A DNA stretch of 64,000 bases from Opisthocomus hoazin. Its lineage: Eukaryota > Chordata > Aves > Opisthocomiformes > Opisthocomidae. The first letter of the stretch is position 1. Each line of letters begins with the position of its first letter. This document shows positions 50,825 to 61,168 of the stretch, one piece after another. Location of the stretch: the NCBI RefSeq assembly GCF_030867145.1, contig NC_134421.1, positions 23,877,979 to 23,941,978 on the forward strand, in the 5' to 3' direction. A program made the translations under genes and the position numbers. The notes beneath the pieces were generated by a model, which was given only the letters and a program-made list of their open reading frames with translations, was not told the DNA's origin and made no database searches.

Positions 50825-53800
50825 AATATATAGAGTACAAAATGTAAACCTAAAAACGTAGATACAATTTCACATTCAAATATCACAGAAAACTGGGTAA
50901 AATTCATGCTAATGAGAAAAATAACTTTAATTCATGACCGCAATTTCAAATTTACTAAGGATATTGAGGACATTATGACCCTCATTATGCTACATATAAT
51001 TTTTTACAGTCTCTATTCATTAAATAAGTATAGTTTAATAAACTTCATCATTTCTTTTGAATAAATGGGTATGTCAACATACAATATACAATACAAAGCC
51101 TGTGCTCCAGTGCATTCCAAATCCTTGTCTTACTGAGCCCTGTTTCTGGTTTACTTTTCCATCCCAAGAAAAACATCATGTCTTTCAGCGATAAATGTGA
51201 TAACCCAGCTCTGAACTGTATCTGTTTAGCTAAGCAAAAACACGCTGAAGTTTTCCATCTCTGAGGCCAGGAACTTCATTTTCCTGAAAGGGTCTAACAC
51301 CACCAGTCCACAGGCTGGGCTGGAACAGCAGACAATAGCTCTGGATGTTAATAAAAACCGTTCTGCAACACCACATGCTTGCATACTCAGCAATGCTATC
51401 TTATGTTCAAGTATGATTAAAGAAAGAACAGAGATTTCTTTCCCTGCTCCTGAAAACTGGTGAAAATTATACCTCTTAAACTGCAAACATTAAATTTGGT
51501 TTTAAAAGAATGGCAGCCTGTCTAATGTGAGTGGAATATAACCTAAGTTTGAGTATGAAGCTCTGACTCCCGTCTTTGGCCTCAGTGGGAAGTCTCGAGA
51601 CTACCTTCATTAACGAGCTACAGAATAACCTGCATATGTCTGTGCATGTACACATAACCAATAGACCAACAAAGCACAAAATGCACATTTGTTGTCACCC
51701 AATTAATTTCAGAAGTATGAAAGGATTAGTAACAAGGTAGAAAAAACCTGACCCATTATGATTTCTCTGGCAAAGTCATCTTTCCATCTCTTCTCTACAC
51801 AGTTACGTGGACAAGGAAAAATGTTAACTGAAGCACCAACCTCAATTTAGATTATACTTAAGTATTACCTGATAGTTTTTTCCAAACTGAAATTACCAAA
51901 TACCCTGAGAAAAAAGTGTTCCCTGAGACTCTGGAATCAAATAAAAAGAAGAACAGCAAGGAGTATAATTTATTAAAAAGTCTATTTCAGACCTGTTTTA
52001 GCAGATTTTGAATAATCAGCATTGTCTGATTTTCTGTTTTTCTAAGCTAACCATGTGGTTTATTCATATATAATATATAGTAGTAATCTGACAAGATTTT
52101 CATCTGTTTGAAAATTTATGATGTACAGAAACAGCACACTGTGATGGATTTAACTTATGGGCTGATTATAACAACAAATGTTAGAGAGGTAAAATTGGAA
52201 ATGCATTTAGGAGGATCTTTGAATTTTACAGGACAGTAATGCCAGCAAGCCTGGCTAAAGGTGATTAAAATAATAGATTTTGGAACATGCTCCTAGTTTC
52301 CAACAAAGTTTAATAATATCAGAAGCAGGTATTGCAGGTTCTAAATCATCCTTTACAAAAGAAAGGTGGGAGCCATCCATTTCTGTCATTGTAACTGTGG
52401 ATTTGTTATTTGATTTTACGGTAAATGTGCATGGTCCCTGTTAAAGATAATGCTTTATTCTTGACAACTAAGGAATTCCAGGTATACTGTATGAAATAAT
52501 GAATCAGAGTCTAAATAGAGATGGGTTTTACATATGCAAGAAAATAATATTCTGTGTGCTCATTTAGAAAAGCATCATAATTTGGTAGACCAGACTGCAT
52601 GAAAATGTTCTGAGATCTCATTGTTAGTAATCAATACTAACGAGATCTAGCACACATCTGAAAAATTTTAAATAGGCTTGTAATTTTTTTCTGGAAGATC
52701 TGAAAAAAAAAAACAAAGCAGCTGGACAGGCAGCACAAAAAAGCAAAAATTAATATTTGAATGACAGGAAAAAAGACTTCTGCTACAAGATCCAACACTT
52801 TAAGAGGTGACAATAAAAGTAACTTCAAAGAAAAAGAATAACAGTTTCTAAGGGTATGTGAATTGAAAGGGAATTCACCACTGAGAATCAAAAATGAGGC
52901 AAACTGAGGTCAGAAATAAGGCACTTGAGTTGATCAGTACATAATGGGGTTTTAGTTATTTCTGCGACTCGTTCAAAAGCTCTTTTTCCTCATTGTGTTC
53001 ATTGTTTATGCAGAAACAATTAAGCCTAAACAAGACTTTTCTAGTAAAAACTATTGTAGCAATCTCACATTTTCTATTTAACTCTTTTTCTTCCTGTTTA
53101 TGATGATTTGCACAAGGGATGGAACAGTTGGAGTGCTGTAAATCCTTCCTTTGTACTTTGTTTGACTTTGATGAGCAAAATGGAAATGCTAATCCCTTCT
53201 GCAGACACATGATTTCCTTCCTTTCTCCTTCTATCCGAGACATTTGGCTTTCTGTTCTCCAGCCTTTGTTCCCTGGTCTCAGCGAGGTTCGTATGATACT
53301 CTCCTCTTTCTAGGTTCCTAGGGTGAACAAGGTTCCACAGTCCAGCAACTCATGAAATGCAAGTGATACTGAGATAGGCAAGGGATGTATCAGAGCTTCC
53401 TACCTCTCCATCCTCTCATTATGACTTTAAAACCAACAAACAGACCAAAAGGACAGTTGGAGTGTTCAGTATCTCAGAAAGAAACACCAAAATACTGGTC
53501 TGCATTTTAGCCCTTCCTTTGACTGTAGCTAACTTCCAGGATTCCACATCAAGGATTCTCTTTGTTCTATATAATTCTGAGCACATATTTAAAATTGGAA
53601 AATGAATAATAGATAATTATTCAGTACATAACAAGGTCACACACCAAAAACAACCTGAGAAAAAATTTTTTTTGCACGTGAAGCAGACTCTCTGGTACAC
53701 CATATAACATTCATGAAAATGTTGGAGAATTCTGGCGTTAAAGGCCAGAGGGAAGTAGGATGTCAAAGAAGATGGATCCAGGTACAAAGCAGGAAAGCTC

Positions 53801-53982
53801 TTCATTCAGTGGATGCAGTTTGGAGTGCTAAATACTACTTTTATTTAGAAAAATAAAATTATCCAATTGGATTAGGTTGAGGTACATATATTCCAGTTAG
53901 AGAGTATTTGTTGAAAACTCACATTTTAAATTATAAAATAAAATTTTTACAAGTTCACAGTAATAGATGTCTGTTGATATAT

Positions 53983-54043
53983 AGATGATGCAGCAGACTA
54001 AAGACCTGCACTTCTATTTAGGCTGGCAGACCAAGAATGTGCC
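53983..54043 (+). repeat. 61-bp segment near-identical to 55366-55426
   Basis: Runs from AGATGATGCAGCAGAC to AAGAATGTGCC. It aligns without gaps to 55366-55426 in the same orientation, with three mismatches, all transitions. It marks the left side of the mosaic region that ends with the CR1 tail. Confidence 0.9.
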
Positions 54044-54228
54044 GATGAGTTACATGTACTTTGCAGTCTCTTCTCTATAGTAAATTCAAAGAAAAAAATT
54101 GTTCACTGTGGGACTTTTGTCACTAAAAGCTACATGTGTGCCACCAAATAAAGAAACCTGACCTAAATAGACAACATTTTATAGTCATTTAAAAAGGAGC
54201 AAAAATTTCAAAAAATAAATAGTATAAA
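54044..54228. other. Unassigned spacer inside the mosaic region
   Basis: 185 bp between the 61-bp near-copy and the 44-bp exact copy. I found no source for it elsewhere in the window by eye. It is AT-rich and has no coding sign. Confidence 0.5.
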
Positions 54229-54272
54229 ATTTTTAAACATTTTAGAAACATATGTGGAGAGTATAAAACTGC
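54229..54272 (+). repeat. 44-bp exact direct copy of 50781-50824
   Basis: Identical over 44 of 44 bases to the upstream locus. It is followed after one base by an inverted copy of a second remote locus, so the junction near 54273 is a breakpoint rather than continuous ancestral sequence. Confidence 0.9.
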
Positions 54273-54273
54273 T

Positions 54274-54326
54274 TTTCTTACTGCTTCTACCACTATACCA
54301 ATATACCAATAACACTCTCAGCTGCA
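54274..54326 (-). repeat. 53-bp exact inverted copy of 58536-58588
   Basis: The reverse complement of 58536-58588 matches here at 53 of 53 bases, from TTTCTTACTG to CTCAGCTGCA. It lies directly between the 44-bp direct copy and the CR1 tail. Confidence 0.92.
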
Positions 54327-54426
54327 GCCTACTGTAGGTGACCCTGCTTCGGCAGGGGGGTTGGACTAGATGACCCACAGAGGTCCCTTCCAACCCCTAC
54401 TATTCTGTGATTCTGTGATTCTGTGA
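54327..54426 (+). mobile_element. Very short CR1 LINE tail with ATTCTGTG repeats
   Basis: Only about 100 bp of the CR1 3' end is present: GGGGGGTTGGACTAGATGAC, then AGGTCCCTTCCAACCCCTAC, then three ATTCTGTG units. The close match to the CR1 3' consensus and intact tail repeats suggest a fairly young insertion. Its 5' side does not run into more CR1 but into the 53-bp inverted copy of a neighbouring locus. Confidence 0.88.
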
Positions 54427-57400
54427 TATAAATCAGTAAGCAAAGTGACACAGTGTATTACATTTTATTACTTGAACTATGAATTCTCTCCTAGTATGTG
54501 AAAAATAAACTACACATTGTACAGGGCTTTTAGGGAAACAACACAAACTTGCTTTTTCTAGAAGTAATCCTTGCATAAGTTTAAATGTCTAAGGAATCTG
54601 CCAAAAATATAAATTTTAAAGTTTAACACCAATTATTTCTATATCCACTGAGGTAACATTCTTATAACAACTTCATTTGGAACAGACAGCTCTTGTTCCT
54701 GCGTGCTGAGCCTATCTTACAGTCTTTGGCTTGCACCCGGGGCTTTATACCTATTCAGCCTGATTATTTTTGGCCGCCTTCTTTTGTAAGTGCCTCACAT
54801 TCTCTTCCTCATACTAGCATTAATGTGAACAAACTAATGCTAACATGAACATGCTAATGTTACCCACATTTTGGTAGTAAGACATAGCATATCTTGCGAA
54901 ATAAATACTTAACGGACCTCCCACATATGACCAAAATATAATTGTCCCCATCACATAATGCGAGTGACCCCACTTTGTTTATATGGCAGATGCACTCCTG
55001 GTCACAGCATGTGGAAAAAAGTTGCAGGAAACTCAATGAAACTTTTAAAGAGACTGTGTAGCCCAAGCAGCTGAACGCACTGTCAGCAGCACTGAAACGT
55101 TTGTGCATTTCCTCTCCCTTATGTAGACTGGTCCCTGGCCCAGGAGAAGGTGATCTTTCATTTTGTTACTATTGTTTTATGTGAAAATACATCAACATTT
55201 TAGTTTATTGCTCTTACTCTGTAATTTCAGACCAGGAGCATCTTTTAGCCAGGTGCCAAATAGAAATAACCAAATGAATGACTCATTTAGGTACTCCTGT
55301 TACTCTTTCCAAAGGTGGATATTATCTTGCCCTCCTTGCTAAATATCAGCACTAGAACTTAGCAGAGATGATGCAGCAGACTAAAGACCTGTACTTCTGT
55401 TCAGGCTGGCAGACCAAGAATGTGCCAAGAGGGAAAATGCTACCATACAGAAACTCTTTCTGAGGGTCAGACAGGACTTTTCACTTTATGGTAAAGCTAG
55501 TATATTTCCCACACATTCTTTCTTATCACAAGTTCCTGGCGATGAGTCCGTGAGGCCCAAAAGAAAAAAAATCAAAGAAAAAATTGTATTTGTATCAAGT
55601 GGATGCTGACAGTTTGAATCCAAGGCTCAGTGCTTTATAATCAAGGTTTTAGGAAAACAAGAATAGGACAACCCTGAGGCTTTGGCACTGAGTTCAAGAA
55701 CACAGTTAGGAGTCATTACACCTCCAAGAACTGGGAGATCTGAAATGGAAACAAAGCCCTCTCAAAAAAACAAGGGAATAAATTAATTCATTTAGTACTG
55801 CCAGCAATTATACAATGGGAATGCATGTTAGCTAGGAACGTGTTAGGCAATGGCCACAGCTGGATATGCTTCCAGCTGAAGTCATGCTCCAAAAGCCACT
55901 GAAGATGGTGGAACTCTCCATGAACTTTAGTGAGCTTTTAATCAAACCCAAGTAAGTAGGTCAGACAGCAAGATTTAGAGACAACTGGGAAAGGTTGCAA
56001 GATAGTAACAGAAATTGCACAAGGCCAGAGGATCTGGAAAAGAACCAAGTGTCAGTGAAGGGACTAATTAAAGGACATGAAAAGCTCACTCCCAAACGTC
56101 CTTTAGTCAGACTCCTGAATTTCATTATCTTTTGCGATAACAGGATTCAGAAAGCACAAAGCAGCAAACTGAATCAGTTCCTAGCTCAAGCACTGATTTT
56201 CCGTGAGCTTTTTTAAATGTCTTTCTCCCTAGCAACACCACAAGAGCTATAAGTAGTCTTTCTTTTCCTTTGCATAATATTCTTGATCTCCTTAAATGAT
56301 GGGTCTCTTGGATTTCTAGCTAGTCTGGGGTTCCTTGCATCAGGACTTCTAACACCCAAGCTCACACAAAACGCCATACATTAATTCCAGCATCAACTAA
56401 GGCATGTCCCCTGCAGATATACTACTCAATCTCGATTTTCTGGTCCTTTAAAGGATAAAATGAAACAAACAAAATTATTTTCTTTGTTTGACCCATTATT
56501 GGCAAAATTTGTGTGTCATATGAAACATCATGAGCGTAAGCTTGTAAAATACTTTGTATAAAATACATCCTTTTTCAGGCAAGTTTCCACAGCTCTAACA
56601 AAAAATAGAAGCAATATCAATGTTTGTAAGTTAATATTTACCATCAATTACCTTTACTTGCTTATTTTTTCTGGAAAAAAGACCAGCAAACTATATTGTA
56701 GTCTGACAGGAATACAGTAAGCCACTAAAATCAAGACTAAGTTAAGATTCAGAGCCAAAGTGGTTTGAACTTCACTGGTTTTAATAAAACAAAAAGAGCA
56801 AGCCTACAGACAAAACACACAAAAATTTCAGGCCTTAGGTCACAGTGGGTCTAAATCAACTTAGCTGTGTAAGAATGAAGTAAAAACACTAATATAGCTA
56901 TGAAGAATTGGGTGTAGATAAGATTTTTCCTTCAATAAAGAATACAGAATTGGGATATTTTGTACAAGTTAAATCAATGAACATTGGGCCTGTCTAGAGA
57001 AAATACATTTTTTAAATGAAGACAACATATTGGGAGTGAGGATTTAAGAGTAAATCTTAAATGACCAAGAACAGCAGCAAATATAATACTTAAAAGTGAA
57101 ATAATATTTATTAAATCAACACGTGGAGCAGCATAAATATTACCAGTAGCAGTAAGAAGGTCAAATGATCCATTTTATTGCGGAAGATATAGCTATTTGC
57201 TTTGTTGCCAGGAAGGAGCACACACAGGCGTTGAAACCAACTAGATCACTAACTTAAGGAGCAAACAGAGGCCAAAGCTACTGACCTGAAGAAAAAGAAT
57301 AGCAACAGGACGCAGTAGAGTGGTGCTCCCACTGTATTTACTGCCCTGATTCTTCATGGAAGAAGCTGCTTTTACAATGGGAAGGGACTGTGAATAAGGA

Positions 57401-58535
57401 AATTAAAAATACCTGATTTAATGATTTGAGGCTCCCATTTTTGTAGAAGCAAATCATGCTGAACCTTCCTTAGAAAGAAGGCTGTCATCCAGCAGCGGTC
57501 ATAGTAGTGTAAGGCACTGCAGACTTGACTCAATTGGCAAAATCACACATGCTACCTGGTGGCATTTGATACATCCTGTAATATCCTACTCTCTGCCTAA
57601 CTTCTAACAGAGCTGTTGCCCTTCTACACCTTGACGTGTCTATGTGCCAAACCCTTTCAAATGTCTTGGATTCCCTAAATTAGCAATAGAAGTTTGATGT
57701 TGGACACTCAAATTATTAAGAGCTGGCTTAGAATTGTTAACATGCTTTCTGTGCCTCATACAGACTTGGCCTTCTAGGATGGTCTTCTTATTGGAAAACT
57801 TCTGATGTGGAAAATTATATAAAACATAGGGAATTAAGTTTGCTTAGGACATTGGAATCTTCTACATAAATCTTCTACTACTCCATAGGTAAGGAACTGG
57901 TTCTGCCTTTTCCTAACTGTTAACATAGGACATTGACCATATTAAGAGGTATATTTCATTGAAGAGTTGGAGGAATGATGAAAAAGTTCAGAGGAAAAGT
58001 TGTATGCAGTACAAAATACCAGTAATATAAAAGTAAGTGCAGAATTAAATAGGAAGTGATGATAAAGAAAATACCATTAATAAGGAAAAGAGATAGCTTG
58101 CCTTCTGCTAACATTGTAAAACCTATTTCTGGTGCAATAAAACGTACAATACGACAGTGTATGTCTATCATTTGCAGCATATTATAGCAGTTCATATCTA
58201 TTAAGGAAGTGGAATTTCCCCTTTAGCAGGAAATACACTGGAAAAAGTAGATTCTAAGAGTATTGCCTCATAAGTACTTACAGAAAAGTAAAGGGAACAA
58301 GAGTACTTCTAAATACATGCCAGATGATACCCACAGCAGATGGAAATTCATTAAACATTATCACATACACTCTGTTTATTGCCGCCCTGCACAAAATGGT
58401 GACAGCCCCAAAATAGAAATGTTACACACAGGAAAAAATATTCATATGTAATACAATTTGCTTAAGTCTTGATTTTGGATTTTGTAAAATATGCATTTTG
58501 ACATTATCAGGACACCCAAAAGATTGTTTCCAGAA
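54427..58535. other. KERA-EPYC intergenic region, second part
   Basis: About 4 kb of AT-rich DNA with no supported gene. It includes the 55366-55426 partner of the 61-bp repeat and a cluster of CTAATG/CATGAAC-like words near 54825-54862. Open frames are under 85 codons. Confidence 0.55.
55366..55426 (+). repeat. 61-bp partner of 53983-54043
   Basis: Matches the upstream segment at 58 of 61 bases without gaps. Flanking bases on both sides diverge immediately, so this is a discrete duplicated block. Confidence 0.9.
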
Positions 58536-58588
58536 TGCAGCTGAGAGTGTTATTGGTATATTGGTATAGTGGTAGAAGCAGTAAGAAA
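58536..58588 (+). repeat. 53-bp partner (probable source) of the inverted copy at 54274-54326
   Basis: Begins TGCAGCTGAGAG and contains a doubled TATTGGTA-like motif. It sits in unremarkable sequence with no CR1 next to it, which makes it the likelier original locus. It lies about 270 bp before one candidate first exon of EPYC. Confidence 0.9.
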
Positions 58589-58799
58589 TTTGAGGGAAAG
58601 GGGTGAAAAGCTGTGACATGATACAAATGCCATTTGCTTACAATAAAACTTGGTTTGACCTTGCTAAAATTCAACTGAGCAAAATCAAATGTAAAGGCAT
58701 TTGAAGTCCGAGAAACTCCCTGGGCTGAGGTCTCCAGTTGAGGGTAGAAGCTGTACCACCTCCCACAGCCCCAGAATGCTACTGCCATTGGTCGGGGTC

Positions 58800-58860
58800 T
58801 AATACCACTGGCTCTGCAGTCTGAGTAACTCCATCCCATTTGAGAGATTGGAAGCTAAAG
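58800..58860 (+). other. EPYC: Weak candidate for EPYC non-coding exon 1
   Basis: The first EPYC coding exon has an acceptor 13 bases before its ATG, so an untranslated exon should lie upstream. A consensus donor AAAG|GTAAGT has its GT at 58861, with an inverted CCAAT (ATTGG) near 58787 and no good TATA box. A second candidate donor is at 59718 (AATAAG|GTAAAT). Neither is supported beyond splice-site fit, and the exon may lie elsewhere. Confidence 0.2.
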
Positions 58861-61000
58861 GTAAGTTTTGGTGCTTCTCTCTTAGAACAGTTAATTGGAT
58901 TTTTAATGCTGGAAATATTTTTATAGTATTTGTTTTATTTTATTGTGCATAGTACTGATTCAAAGGCTGCAGATTGAGAGGACTATTTATTTTCCCTGGA
59001 TATGTCTTAGTTCCTTCCTGTCAGAGGAGAACATAATCTTCATCAAAATATTTGATCTTACAGCTACTGCAGATGCCAATATCATTACAGTGTGTTCCAA
59101 TATATTACATGGAAGGGAAGTACAGAGACATGAAAACTCTGCAAGTTAGTGCAGATAATGTAGTAAGTTGTAAACAACTCTTTTTTCACAGATATTATCA
59201 TTATAGTTGCTGGCTTTGTCTATATATATACAAACTGAAATACTTATCAAGCCCTATATCCTTTAAAAACCTTTTACTTCTAGGCAATGTGAAGTGAAAA
59301 AAATTTTTGAATAATGAGGAATTTTTTATTTAGAGATTGTTTATTCTGAGGAAAAATTATACCAGAAATGTTAGTATTACATTTTGCATTAGTAGATAAC
59401 ATCCTTTCTACCTGAATCATTTGGGATAAATGACATGCAGAAGAAAAGGTAGCCCAAAAACAACCCTGTCAAAAATAGGCAGCAGAAAATATAGACAGAA
59501 AAAACCCAGGATCCAGTATACTTCAGTTTATTTCAGAGATTGGTTCCATTTTTATTTAATTTAATATAATTTAGTTTTTTTGTAATGAAGCAGAATACCT
59601 TTAGTAATATTGGAAACGAATACTGAAAGGTGCAATTCAACTAAGTCTTCTCAAAGACAAGCCCAGGTGACTCAAGCTTCTCCCAGCAGCAGCAGCTGAA
59701 AAGTCTTTTTGAATAAGGTAAATGAGGGAAAAATGAACTCCTTGTGTTGCTGACCATCCCCAAAGGAATTTCATATCCTCATGCCTAAACCAGCTTCATA
59801 AAGACTTCTTTTCATGAATCTAAAATTCAGCTTGTTGCTCAGCACAGACATTCAAAAAAATGTCTCATGCATTTCTTATATGTAGTCTATTTTAAGTAGC
59901 TACACTTTAAAAATGAAATATTTAAGTGTGTGTATTATGGCATCACATCAGGAGTACAATTAATTAGACTGATGCACTGCTCTTTATCACTGTCTGTGCT
60001 TTTGGTGAAATTAGTGGGACCTGTGGCCAAATAAAGGTGTAAGTAAAGAATGCTGAATAGAGCCTTGTGTCAGACATATGATAATAATGAATACATCACT
60101 TCCAAGGAATAATGAATGCATAAACACTGATGTTCAAGCCTAGCGTGAATTTTCTACTATTTTAATAAAACATGGAACATTTAAATGGGTGATAATTCAG
60201 TTTTACAACTCTATTCTCCAAAGAGAACAGTGACTCTACTATGTAAACATTTCTCACTACTTTAAAAATGGTGCTGATTGAATAACGAAGGAATGCAGAG
60301 TCCTGTCACTTACAGGAATATGGCAGACACAGACTACTTCTTATTTTGCTCCCCAGACCTTTGCAGAAGTAATATTCCAAATATGCCACACCATTCAACC
60401 CATTAAAATTACATTCTGGCAAAACAACTACTGAGTGTAAAGTATTTTGATTATACTTATCCAGAGACAACAAAGAAAGAGGTCCTAAAGCTTTCTAATA
60501 ATTTTTTTTTTCCCCTGGTAATGCAGAAAGACAAAATTACATTGCTGTACATTTCAAAAGATTATTTGTTATGATAGACACAAATAATATTTATTTTTTT
60601 GGCTAGTTTCTCAAAATTTCTTTTCTAAAGGTGCAGTGAAAATAGTTCAAGTTAGATGAAAGCGGAAAAAGACGAAGATATATAGTCCTTTCACCTTTTC
60701 ATATACTATCTCACTGAGGCCAGTTTATTTTTGTACCAATAAAACTCAATAGGTCTTTCCTAAATTGTCTAAATATTAGTGTGGCCATAGCAGTCTGCAG
60801 AAATTCTCAGATCCAGGGACTCTTCATGAAGCAAAACAGAATAAACCGTTGAGTCATGAATAAATATGAGTTATCCATCAGAAATATTGTTGCATACATC
60901 TAAGTACTGTATTTGTGAGATTAAATTTTCACAGATGTCTTACAAATACTGGATTACCCACATTTTGTCCATTTTCTTCTCTTTCAGAAAAGAAAGCAGA

Positions 61001-61168
61001 ATGCAGACTTTTGTAAATATTTTTCTGGGATTTTTTATCTTTGAGTCTGTTGGAGCTGCACCTATCACTGATAACACAATTTATGATTCTGAGTTCTATG
61101 ACATACAGCTTGGAGAGCTGCCTCACCCATTTGTCTATGATGAAAACGAGCAGTCTGACCAATCAGAG
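61001..61168 (+). CDS. EPYC: Epiphycan (PG-Lb/DSPG3), first coding exon, residues 1-56; gene continues past the window
   Basis: Epiphycan is a class III SLRP bearing chondroitin/dermatan sulfate, found in the epiphyseal growth plate, where it helps organise cartilage matrix. The exon starts at 60988 after the acceptor TTCTCTTTCAG, and the ATG at 61001 is its first. Residues 1-19 form a hydrophobic signal peptide ending ESVGA. The mature start is acidic and tyrosine-bearing (Y28, Y33, Y46 with neighbouring D/E), as in class III SLRPs, where such tyrosines can be sulfated. The exon ends in phase 0 at GAG|GTAACC (GT at 61169). The read-through frame to 61210 is intronic. The cysteine cap and leucine-rich repeats must lie in later exons, none of which I can see before 64000. 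Position after KERA in the same orientation fits the known cluster order. Confidence 0.9.

Larger units (their letters stand above)
35446..53980. other. KERA-EPYC intergenic region, first part
   Basis: About 18.5 kb without any recognisable gene. Contents noted: a T7A10 run near 36189-36205, a somewhat GC-richer block near 38910-39240, a 24-bp palindrome at 40823, a 13-A run at 45481, a 38-bp quasi-palindrome at 47870, an imperfect TG-rich tract at about 48330-48371, a GC-richer block at 48940-49560 and a 19-bp tandem repeat inside it. Open frames are all under 110 codons and look random. Confidence 0.55.
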
